Origin: an uncultured Bacilli bacterium
Lineage (GTDB): Bacteria > Bacillota_I > Bacilli_A > RF39 > UBA660
Length of the DNA stretch: 5,073 nt
Direction: 5' to 3'
Assembly (NCBI GenBank): GCA_947627805.1
Contig: CANQXB010000076.1
Coordinates: forward strand, 1-5,073
Positions 1 through 5,073 of this stretch are shown one piece after another (positions within the stretch are counted from its first letter, which is position 1; every line of letters begins with the position of its first letter). The translations under genes and the position numbers were made by a program. Below the pieces are notes generated by a model. It saw only the letters and a program-made list of their open reading frames with translations, did not search any database and was not told the DNA's origin.

Positions 1-28
1 TTCTTTTTTCAATTAATAAATTATCCAT
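1..28 (-). CDS. 5' end of an unidentified divergent gene (partial)
   Basis: On the minus strand an ATG at 28-26 opens a frame reading M-D-N-L-L-I-E-K-R before the window ends. A strong Shine-Dalgarno AAAAGGAG lies at 41-34, five bases upstream, and this is the main reason to believe in the start. Only nine codons are visible, so no family can be named. The gene is divergent from the TIM-barrel gene at 120, with which it shares the 28-120 spacer. Confidence 0.55.
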
Positions 29-29
29 A

Positions 30-58
30 TTGACTCCTTTTGTTCTCTACTTTATCAT
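30..58 (+). promoter_or_regulatory. Candidate sigma-A promoter (P1) for the TIM-barrel gene
   Basis: TTGACT at 30-35 and TATCAT at 53-58 are separated by 17 bases; each hexamer matches the sigma-70/sigma-A consensus at five of six positions. Initiation would fall near 65, giving a leader of about 55 bases to the ATG at 120. The -35 overlaps the ribosome binding site of the divergent gene, so part of the match could be coincidental. Confidence 0.45.
34..41 (-). promoter_or_regulatory. Ribosome binding site of the left-edge gene
   Basis: AAAAGGAG on the minus strand, five bases before the ATG at 28-26. It is close to the anti-Shine-Dalgarno complement and is what identifies the short open frame at the left edge as a real gene start. 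Confidence 0.6.
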
Positions 59-94
59 ATTATTGAAATAATAACAACGTTTTTTGCATTTTGG

Positions 95-103
95 TGGTAT
101 AAT
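95..103 (+). promoter_or_regulatory. Candidate extended -10 promoter (P2) for the TIM-barrel gene
   Basis: A perfect extended -10 (TGG followed by TATAAT at 98-103) lies just before the gene, with no recognisable -35 at the usual distance (75-80 reads CAACGT). It would start RNA at about 109-111, inside the Shine-Dalgarno sequence, leaving a leader of only about ten bases. In DNA this AT-rich the match may be chance. Confidence 0.35.
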
Positions 104-108
104 TATAT

Positions 109-115
109 AGGTGAT
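109..115 (+). promoter_or_regulatory. Ribosome binding site deciding the TIM-barrel gene start
   Basis: AGGTGAT is complementary to the 16S 3' end and lies four bases before the ATG at 120 (six bases from the core AGGTG). It contains the GTG at 111 that would be an alternative in-frame start, so ATG 120 is preferred. Confidence 0.6.
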
Positions 116-119
116 TATA

Positions 120-872
120 ATGAAATATGGTATGCCAACTTTAGTAGAATTGGAGAATATTTTAGATAATGTTAATTTAGCTAAGGCTTATAATTTAGAT
201 TTTATTGAATTAAATATGGATTTACCTTATTGTCAAAATATAAAAAAGCAAGAATTAAAAAAATATAACCTAGAATTTACCATGCATTTATCTGAAAAAC
301 TAAATATAGCAGAACTTAATAACAACTTAAGAAAAAGTTATTTAAATGAGACTATAAGACAAATTGAATTAGGAATAAATAATAACATAAAAAAATATAA
401 TCTTCATATTGATTCGGGAGTATATTTTACCCTACCTTCAGGAAAATATTATTTAAATGATAAATATCTAGATATCTATTTAATGAATCTAGAAAAAAGT
501 TGCCAAAAACTTAATGAAATAGCTAAAAAATATAATATTGAAATTAATTTTGAAAATACAAAAATACATAATTTTACTCAAAAAGCTATAAACTTAATTA
601 ATGGTTTTTCCAATTTAGGATTTACTTTAGATATTGGCCATAATGAAAAAAATAAAAATTTAGCTTATCAAATTTTAAAAAAAACTAATAAAATAAGACA
701 TATTCACATTCACGATTATGACGGTAAAAGCGACCATTTAGAAATAGGCAAAGGAATAATTGATTTTAAAAAATATCAAAAAGTGGTTAATAAATGTTAT
801 GCTGTGATTGAAGTTAAAGAAAAACAAGAGCTTATTAATAGTCTAAAAAAATTAAAGACCTTAAATCTTTAA
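120..872 (+). CDS. Sugar phosphate isomerase/epimerase-family TIM-barrel protein (AP endonuclease 2 superfamily)
   Basis: Encodes 250 residues from ATG 120; the frame is open from GTG 111, but the AGGTGAT sequence favours the ATG. The pattern is that of the xylose isomerase-like TIM barrel (AP_endonuc_2). Numbering from the ATG, visible candidate metal ligands are H56 in T-M-H, H96 in L-H-I-D-S-G, E145 in F-E-N-T, D171 and H174 in T-L-D-I-G-H, H196/H198/D199 in H-I-H-I-H-D, H206 in S-D-H-L-E-I-G-K-G, and E231 in V-I-E-V-K. The run H-D-Y-D-G-K-S-D-H-L-E-I-G-K-G is typical of sugar phosphate isomerases/epimerases, and the ligand order also parallels endonuclease IV. Length is normal for the family, with no signal peptide or membrane segment, so it is likely cytosolic. 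It is monocistronic here, diverging from the left-edge gene and converging on the kinase gene. The substrate cannot be told: a sugar or sugar-phosphate isomerase is favoured, AP endonuclease is less likely. Confidence 0.82.
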   Translation: MKYGMPTLVELENILDNVNLAKAYNLDFIELNMDLPYCQNIKKQELKKYNLEFTMHLSEKLNIAELNNNLRKSYLNETIRQIELGINNNIKKYNLHIDSGVYFTLPSGKYYLNDKYLDIYLMNLEKSCQKLNEIAKKYNIEINFENTKIHNFTQKAINLINGFSNLGFTLDIGHNEKNKNLAYQILKKTNKIRHIHIHDYDGKSDHLEIGKGIIDFKKYQKVVNKCYAVIEVKEKQELINSLKKLKTLNL

Positions 873-878
873 TTTTTT
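846..878. terminator. Bidirectional intrinsic terminator between convergent genes
   Basis: A 13-bp perfect inverted repeat: the arm at 846-858 (AAAAAATTAAAGA) pairs with 866-878 across a seven-base loop (CCTTAAA). Read on either strand the hairpin ends in a U tract, the form expected of a shared terminator. It contains the TAA of the TIM-barrel gene (870-872) and reaches into the stop of the kinase gene (877-879), so both coding ends form part of the stem. The stem core has only one G-C pair, so efficiency may be modest. Confidence 0.6.
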
Positions 879-2691
879 ACTTTAAATAAGTATTTAAAAC
901 TCTTTCTAGTTCTTTTTTGTCAATTGGTTTTGAAATATAATCGTTAAATCCTTCTTTTAAATAGTTTTCTTTCATACCGGCAATAGCATTAGCGGTTAGC
1001 GCAATAACTGGGGTATTAAAGCCTTCTATTTCTTTTAATTTCTTAAATGTTTCTACTCCACTTAGTTTAGGCATCATATCATCCATTAAGATTAAATTAT
1101 ATTTTTTACCATTTTTTATCTTTTCAATACATTCAAATCCACTTAAGACTTCTTCAGTCTCTAAATTATAAGTTGAAAGAAGTCTTGCGGCTACTTTTAA
1201 GTTAATTGCATTATCATCCACAATTAAAACTTTCTTGCCTTTAATATCTACTTTCTTAATTTCTTCCTTAACTTCAACTTTTTTCTTCTTTGGATTAGTA
1301 ACTATTCTTTGGTCAATGGCTACCGTAAATTTTGAACCCTCACCATATGTTGAATCAACTACTATGGTTCCTTTCATTAAGTCTAATAATTTTTTAGTTA
1401 TAGCTAGACCTAATCCAGTCCCTTCAATAGTCATATTTTTATCAACTTCAAATCTCTCAAACTTCGTAAATAATTTCTCAATATTTTCTTTCTTTATACC
1501 AATCCCACTATCTTTAACACTAATTATTAAACGACATACTTTATCTTTTCTTACCGTATCAACATTAAATTCAATGAATCCTTCTTTAGTATATTTTACA
1601 GCATTAGTAAGTAAGTTTAAAACTATTTGTTTTAATCTTACATAATCGCCATTTAAGTATTCGGGTAAATCTTTAGCAATATTAACTCTAAATTCTAAAG
1701 GTTTATCGCCAAGTCTTCCCTTAGTAAGTTTAACAAGTTCATCAAATATTTTAGCGGGTTCATATTCCACATTAACAATTTCTAGTTTATTAGCTTCAAT
1801 CTTTGAAATATCTAAAATACCATTAACAATTTCTAGTAAATTTTGAGAAGCTGCCATGATATCTCTTACTTCAGCTTTAATCTCATCCATATTATCTTCT
1901 TCTAAAATTAATTGACTAAATCCATCTATGGCATTAAGGGGAGTTCTTATTTCATGAGACATATTTGATAAGAAATCCGTCTTTGCTTTATTGGCTCTTT
2001 CGGCTTGCTCTCTGGCAATGTTTAATTGCTCTATTAATTTAACATCGGGATTTTCAATTGTAAAATACATTAAAAAGCATAAGAAAGTTTCCACAAAACA
2101 CATAATCATGGTTTCAGGATGGTTTTTTTGAATAATTATCGCAATAGTTCCTAATAAGAAATATAAAAACAATGGCACTAATTTCTTTTTAGGTATTTTC
2201 TTAATATTAAAAGCTAAAATTAACATTAAAGAAACAGTTAATAAACCTGCAATTATATATTCATAAGTTACTGCTGGACCATAAGAATAAACTATTTGGT
2301 TTGGGTAATCTAAATGCAGTTTCATAGGGAATAAATAAATTAATAAACATATAAGTGAAAAGATAGCAAATAAATTTTTTCGCTGTTTTTCAATATTTTT
2401 AAAGATTAATGTTAGTGTATAATACAAAAGTAAAAGACCATATAAAATGTAATATAATAAATATGTTTTAATTACAAAGTCACTCAGTATTGTTGGTAGG
2501 ATTTTATAATTATAAGATGCATAACAAGTTAAAAGTTGAAGTATTAATCCAAATAAATTAGTGATAATTAAAACTTTATAAATATAAGTTTCATTATTTT
2601 TTACTCTATCTTTAGAAAAATATATAACAATTAAGGCTACTATATAAAGAATTGAAAAAACATTTAAATATGTCATCTTTGTTACTACCAT
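877..2691 (-). CDS. Membrane-bound hybrid sensor histidine kinase with C-terminal receiver domain
   Basis: 604 residues. About seven hydrophobic segments (near 8-24, 37-57, 72-97, 106-122, 143-163, 171-187 and 193-212) form an N-terminal membrane sensor with little room for a large extracellular domain. A short coiled linker (218-238) follows. The HisKA domain has the H-box S-H-E-I-R-T-P-L with H246 as phosphoacceptor. The ATPase domain has an intact N box (N359, N363), G1 box D-S-G-I-G (394-398) and G2 box G-T-G-L-G (424-428). After a lysine-rich linker (about 464-487) comes a complete receiver: D492/D493, phosphoacceptor D537 before D-M-M-P, T566 and K588. The protein ends right after the receiver, with no Hpt or DNA-binding domain, so a phosphorelay partner elsewhere is expected, or the receiver tunes the kinase. 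The ATG at 2691 is supported by GAGGTG seven bases upstream. It lies 46 bp after the ligase gene and may be co-transcribed. The ligand is unknown. Confidence 0.92.
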   Translation of the reverse strand: MVVTKMTYLNVFSILYIVALIVIYFSKDRVKNNETYIYKVLIITNLFGLILQLLTCYASYNYKILPTILSDFVIKTYLLYYILYGLLLLYYTLTLIFKNIEKQRKNLFAIFSLICLLIYLFPMKLHLDYPNQIVYSYGPAVTYEYIIAGLLTVSLMLILAFNIKKIPKKKLVPLFLYFLLGTIAIIIQKNHPETMIMCFVETFLCFLMYFTIENPDVKLIEQLNIAREQAERANKAKTDFLSNMSHEIRTPLNAIDGFSQLILEEDNMDEIKAEVRDIMAASQNLLEIVNGILDISKIEANKLEIVNVEYEPAKIFDELVKLTKGRLGDKPLEFRVNIAKDLPEYLNGDYVRLKQIVLNLLTNAVKYTKEGFIEFNVDTVRKDKVCRLIISVKDSGIGIKKENIEKLFTKFERFEVDKNMTIEGTGLGLAITKKLLDLMKGTIVVDSTYGEGSKFTVAIDQRIVTNPKKKKVEVKEEIKKVDIKGKKVLIVDDNAINLKVAARLLSTYNLETEEVLSGFECIEKIKNGKKYNLILMDDMMPKLSGVETFKKLKEIEGFNTPVIALTANAIAGMKENYLKEGFNDYISKPIDKKELERVLNTYLK

Positions 2692-2698
2692 AACATCG

Positions 2699-2705
2699 CA
2701 CCTCT
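2699..2705 (-). promoter_or_regulatory. Ribosome binding site of the hybrid kinase gene
   Basis: AGAGGTG on the minus strand with seven bases to the ATG at 2691-2689. A nearer ATG at 2696-2694 is only two bases from it, too close for normal initiation, and it opens a frame of three codons only, so the start at 2691 is preferred. Confidence 0.65.
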
Positions 2706-2737
2706 AGTATAATATTATCATAAAAAATCTTTTTTTT

Positions 2738-4642
2738 CTACACTATCGTTCTCCTTAAAGCTTTTTCATTTAATAAATCTTTTTTACTTAAATAAATATA
2801 GCCATCGGTTTCGCTTTTAATTTTTTTGAAATCCCTTTTTGTTGAGGCAGCCATAGGGAAACAATCTCTAATCTTAAAAAATTCTGGTATATAGTTTTCA
2901 TCGCCAAAAATTTGTTTAATCATTTTTTGAATTTCAATCATTTTATCTTTTAAAATCTCGGTATTAGTTTCCGTTTTAAATGGAGAATTTTCAAAAAATA
3001 CTATATTAGCGCATAGTTTATCTTCAGTTGGATGAAGAAAAACTTCACAGTCAAAGACATCTTTATCATTTAAAATAGCTTTTTTGACATCAAAATTATA
3101 AATGGTTTCTTCATTAACCACCGAAACATCATTGGCTCTACCTTCATAAATTACATCCCCACTTGGGACAATATAGCCAATATCTCCTGTATGTTTAAAT
3201 CCTCTTAGATTTTCATGACCTTGAATAAATATTTTATTTAACTCTGGACGATTATAATATCTTAACATTCCATTATCAGTTTTAACAACCAATTCTCCTC
3301 TTTGATAATATGGCAATTCTTGATAATTTTCATCGATAGCAAATATTTCCGTTCCCGGAATTGGTATCCCAACTGAATAATCTGGATGCTCTACACCATT
3401 TAATTCTGCAGATACAATAGAACCATTTTCACAGGTACCATAACTAGCTCTTATTTTGGCTGGAGAACCAATTTGAGCAAGTACTTTATTTAATCTTTCT
3501 CTATCATTTGGAGTGGAAAAAGTTCCTCCAATTATAGTGTTTCTTAATTCTTTATAGTCAAGAATATGTAATTTTAACATCATTTTAAATTTAAAATCAT
3601 CTTTTAAATCTAATAATCCTCCGAATAATTCAGTTGTACCTATACCCCAATTATCTCTATTTAATCCTAAATTTTTGCTATACACAATAGGATCAAATTG
3701 AGGATTTTGATGGAGAGTTGCTCCATAAAATAAAGGAGTTGTCCCCACTGCTACAAGACCAGTTGAAGACCAAACAGGAATAGCTTGATATATTTTTTGA
3801 TCAGGATTTAAATCAAAACCGAAGGCTGAATAAGATGCCGCCGAATTATTAATTGAATCATGAGAAAGTAAAACTCCCTTCAAATCACCAGTTGTTCCAG
3901 AAGAATAAACTACTGCTGCTGGCATATCTTTTTCATATGGAGCCATTGGAGATAAAACTTCTTTTTTTCCTTCTTCTAAGAACTCATTATAATTTTTAGT
4001 ATTTGGAAAGTGTTTCTCTTTTTGCAATTTACCTAAAATTGAAGAATTTAATGTCGGAACTATAACAATTTTTTCAAGACTAGTTTTTTCTTTTACTTCA
4101 TCAAATAAATCTTTATATTGTGAATAGAACAAATCCATTACTAATAATATTTTACTGTTGTTTTTATTTATATCGTTTATCATTGTTTCTTTATTTAAAT
4201 AAGGTGGAAGGTATATTCCCACTGCTCCAAAATAACCTAAAGCATAAATGGCATACATCGCTTCGGGTATTCCAGCTGAACATATAGAAACATAATCACC
4301 TTTTTGAACATTATTTTTTTGAAATGCTTTAGCTAGTTTTTCTATTTCTTCAAAAAATTTTTTATAAGTGATTTTGCTAAAAAAATATTCAAGTGCAACA
4401 TTATCTAAATTCTGAGAATTTTGGCTATAAAAAGCCTCAGTTACAGTTTTCTTTACCAGCAAATCATAATATTTGTCCATTTTATAATATTTTAAACGAG
4501 TTTTATCAAGTGAAGAAAAACCAGTTAAAGGTCCAAAAGTTTCTCCTTTAGCCATTGATATTAATAGTCCATCCCTTTTTTTTAAATCTTCTTCTGATAA
4601 AGATTCAATTTGCTTACGATATTCATCTAAATTATTAATCAT
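2738..4642 (-). CDS. Class I adenylate-forming enzyme, acyl-CoA synthetase-like (AMP-binding family)
   Basis: 634 residues from ATG 4642 to TAG 2738. An in-frame GTG at 4654 would add four residues but lacks a ribosome site. The family activates a carboxylate as acyl-AMP, usually then forming a CoA thioester. Motifs, numbered from the ATG: P-loop A3 Y-S-S-G-T-T-G-D-L-K-G (246-256); A5 Y-G-T-C-E (401-405), with Cys where the family usually has Thr before the Glu; A7 H-T-G-D (484-487); A8 beginning G-R-A-N-D (501-505) but without the usual Lys and Gly that follow; and A10 S-T-K (600-602), whose K602 is positioned as the catalytic lysine for adenylation. About 65 residues precede the core, with no membrane segment or signal peptide. 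No carrier or thioesterase domain is attached, so this is a stand-alone ligase. It lies between rel and the hybrid kinase on the same strand. A fatty or other organic acid is the likely substrate, but which one cannot be read from the sequence; a non-CoA acceptor is possible. Confidence 0.85.
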   Translation of the reverse strand: MINNLDEYRKQIESLSEEDLKKRDGLLISMAKGETFGPLTGFSSLDKTRLKYYKMDKYYDLLVKKTVTEAFYSQNSQNLDNVALEYFFSKITYKKFFEEIEKLAKAFQKNNVQKGDYVSICSAGIPEAMYAIYALGYFGAVGIYLPPYLNKETMINDINKNNSKILLVMDLFYSQYKDLFDEVKEKTSLEKIVIVPTLNSSILGKLQKEKHFPNTKNYNEFLEEGKKEVLSPMAPYEKDMPAAVVYSSGTTGDLKGVLLSHDSINNSAASYSAFGFDLNPDQKIYQAIPVWSSTGLVAVGTTPLFYGATLHQNPQFDPIVYSKNLGLNRDNWGIGTTELFGGLLDLKDDFKFKMMLKLHILDYKELRNTIIGGTFSTPNDRERLNKVLAQIGSPAKIRASYGTCENGSIVSAELNGVEHPDYSVGIPIPGTEIFAIDENYQELPYYQRGELVVKTDNGMLRYYNRPELNKIFIQGHENLRGFKHTGDIGYIVPSGDVIYEGRANDVSVVNEETIYNFDVKKAILNDKDVFDCEVFLHPTEDKLCANIVFFENSPFKTETNTEILKDKMIEIQKMIKQIFGDENYIPEFFKIRDCFPMAASTKRDFKKIKSETDGYIYLSKKDLLNEKALRRTIV

Positions 4643-4650
4643 ATTAACTA

Positions 4651-4659
4651 CCACCCTCT
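4651..4659 (-). promoter_or_regulatory. Ribosome binding site deciding the ligase start
   Basis: AGAGGGTGG on the minus strand, with eight bases between its end and the ATG at 4642-4640. It overlaps the in-frame GTG at 4654-4652, which therefore has no ribosome site of its own, so the ATG is the better start. The match to the anti-Shine-Dalgarno complement is good but interrupted. Confidence 0.5.
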
Positions 4660-4660
4660 T

Positions 4661-4681
4661 ACTTTAATCTTAAGATAAAGT
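4661..4681. promoter_or_regulatory. Near-palindromic operator candidate in the ligase leader
   Basis: A perfect 10-bp palindrome (ATCTTAAGAT, 4667-4676) is flanked by ACTTTA and AAAGT, extending the symmetry to 21 bases with one bulged A. It lies at and just after the expected transcription start of the promoter at 4686-4694. A further TAATCTT half-site lies on the minus strand at 4700-4694. As RNA it could fold into a short hairpin, but no U tract follows on the minus strand, so an operator is more likely than a terminator. No known regulator consensus was recognised. Confidence 0.35.
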
Positions 4682-4685
4682 GACG

Positions 4686-4694
4686 AATATAACA
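4686..4694 (-). promoter_or_regulatory. Candidate extended -10 promoter for the ligase (and kinase)
   Basis: On the minus strand TGT is followed by TATATT (4691-4686), an extended -10 with five of six matches to TATAAT. No clear -35 is seen 16-18 bases upstream. RNA would start near 4679, giving a leader of about 37 bases to the ATG at 4642. The spacer from 4643 to 4734 holds no convincing terminator after rel, so read-through from rel is also possible. Confidence 0.4.
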
Positions 4695-4734
4695 AGATTA
4701 CTTTACACAAATTAGACTTAAAATTAATGCTTTT

Positions 4735-5073
4735 TTAATTACTTCTTAAAACCTCTCTTATTTTTCTTCTCGCTAAACTTGTTTGCGCAATACTTTCCCA
4801 CTCTTCTTTAGGATTTGATATAAGTTTATCGGTAATAACTTTGACTCTATCTTTATTTTGCAAGACATAACTTAAAGGTACCTCAGCATCATTAACAATC
4901 GCTCCCACCATTGTATTACCAATATCACTGTGAATTTTATATGCAAAATCAATCACGGTAGAGCCCTTAGGTAGTTCAATTACTTCTCCTTTGGGTGTAT
5001 AAACATAAACTTTATCCGCAAAAACTTCTTTTTTAACTTCTCTTACAAAATCCCGATTATTTTTAAAAGTTGA
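4735..5073 (-). CDS. rel: Rel/SpoT-family (p)ppGpp synthetase/hydrolase, C-terminal part (gene runs off the window)
   Basis: The frame stays open to the window edge, giving 112 visible codons before the TAA at 4737-4735. A GTG at 4956 is only an internal valine. Residues about 19-81 of the visible part are a TGS domain with the Rel signature: V-Y-V-Y-T-P-K-G-E, then E-L-P-K-G-S-T, D-F-A-Y-K-I-H-S-D-I-G, and M-V-G-A-I-V-N. After TGS comes the expected E-E-W-E-S-I-A-Q-T-S-L-A-R-R-K-I-R-E-V-L, the start of the helical region, and the protein then stops. Full-length Rel proteins continue with a helical region, a zinc-finger/conserved-cysteine domain and an ACT/RRM domain; these are absent, and there is no room for them before the ligase gene. 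The catalytic hydrolase and synthetase domains would lie beyond 5073. The family makes and degrades (p)ppGpp in the cytosol on and off the ribosome. The assignment to Rel/SpoT is firm; the status of the catalytic part is unseen. Confidence 0.85.
   Translation of the reverse strand, partial: STFKNNRDFVREVKKEVFADKVYVYTPKGEVIELPKGSTVIDFAYKIHSDIGNTMVGAIVNDAEVPLSYVLQNKDRVKVITDKLISNPKEEWESIAQTSLARRKIREVLRSN

Noticed and set aside
1235..1645. Plus-strand open frame of 136 codons inside the kinase gene
   Set aside because: It lies wholly antisense to the conserved HisKA/ATPase-to-receiver part of the kinase, has no family motifs, and is a low-complexity Ser/Phe/Ile-rich frame typical of antisense shadows in AT-rich genes.
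2685..2696. Three-codon upstream frame (ATG TTA TGG TAG) overlapping the kinase start on the minus strand
   Set aside because: Its ATG is only two bases from the AGAGGTG sequence, too close for efficient initiation, and so short a frame arises easily by chance. No attenuation structure was seen with it.
2709..2718. ATAATATTAT palindrome upstream of the kinase
   Set aside because: Pure A/T with alternating bases in AT-rich DNA; expected by chance, with no flanking symmetry to suggest an operator.
2722..2737. A-run and T-run after the ligase stop as a terminator
   Set aside because: The A-run, GA, T-run arrangement leaves only a two-base loop unless pairs are opened, and has no G-C pairs, so a stable hairpin is unlikely. 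Continued transcription into the kinase is more plausible.
4576..4583. Run of eight A (minus strand) early in the ligase gene as a programmed frameshift site
   Set aside because: The reading frame is continuous through the run and no alternative product of interest appears in another frame. Such runs are common in AT-rich Lys codons.
4735..4956. A separate 73-residue TGS-only protein starting at GTG 4956
   Set aside because: The same frame stays open upstream to the window edge and encodes the first half of the TGS domain (V-Y-V-Y-T-P-K-G and E-L-P-K-G-S). The GTG is an internal valine with no ribosome site of its own.
1..5073. Use of TGA as tryptophan (Mycoplasma-type code)
   Set aside because: All long frames are complete without in-frame TGA, and the tryptophans checked in the ligase and rel are TGG. 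Stops are TAA or TAG. No evidence for recoding.

Overview
The window is very AT-rich, low-GC bacterial DNA carrying compact, Firmicutes-like genes. Shine-Dalgarno sequences of the AGGTG/GAGGTG/AAAGGAG type precede most starts, stops are mostly TAA, and tryptophan is encoded by TGG with no in-frame TGA, so the standard code fits. A SpoT/Rel-type stringent-response gene, a multi-membrane-segment hybrid kinase and short spacers suggest a gut-type low-GC Bacillota or Mollicutes-related lineage. That placement is an inference from composition and gene style only.

Layout. At the left edge (1-28, minus) lie the first nine codons of an unidentified gene. It diverges from a 250-residue TIM-barrel sugar phosphate isomerase/epimerase-family protein (120-872, plus). 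That gene converges on the rest of the window, which is all minus strand. A bidirectional hairpin with A/T tracts sits on the 4-bp junction (846-878).

Reading the minus strand in the direction of transcription, the window enters inside a Rel/SpoT-family (p)ppGpp enzyme. Its TGS domain is visible, and it then ends at a TAA just past TGS (4735). After about 92 bp, holding an extended -10 promoter and a near-palindrome, comes a stand-alone class I adenylate-forming enzyme (2738-4642, acyl-CoA synthetase-like). A 46-bp gap follows, then a 604-residue membrane hybrid histidine kinase with a C-terminal receiver (877-2691).

How they may work together. The ligase and the hybrid kinase are co-directional and closely spaced, so co-transcription is plausible. 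A fatty-acid-type ligase next to a multi-pass hybrid sensor recalls the rpfB/rpfC pairing of DSF signalling, but no signal synthase, Hpt protein or output regulator is in the window, so this remains a hypothesis. The most solid oddities are the short Rel C-terminus and the eroded A5 and A8 motifs of the ligase. No mobile element, CRISPR array, tRNA or rRNA was seen.
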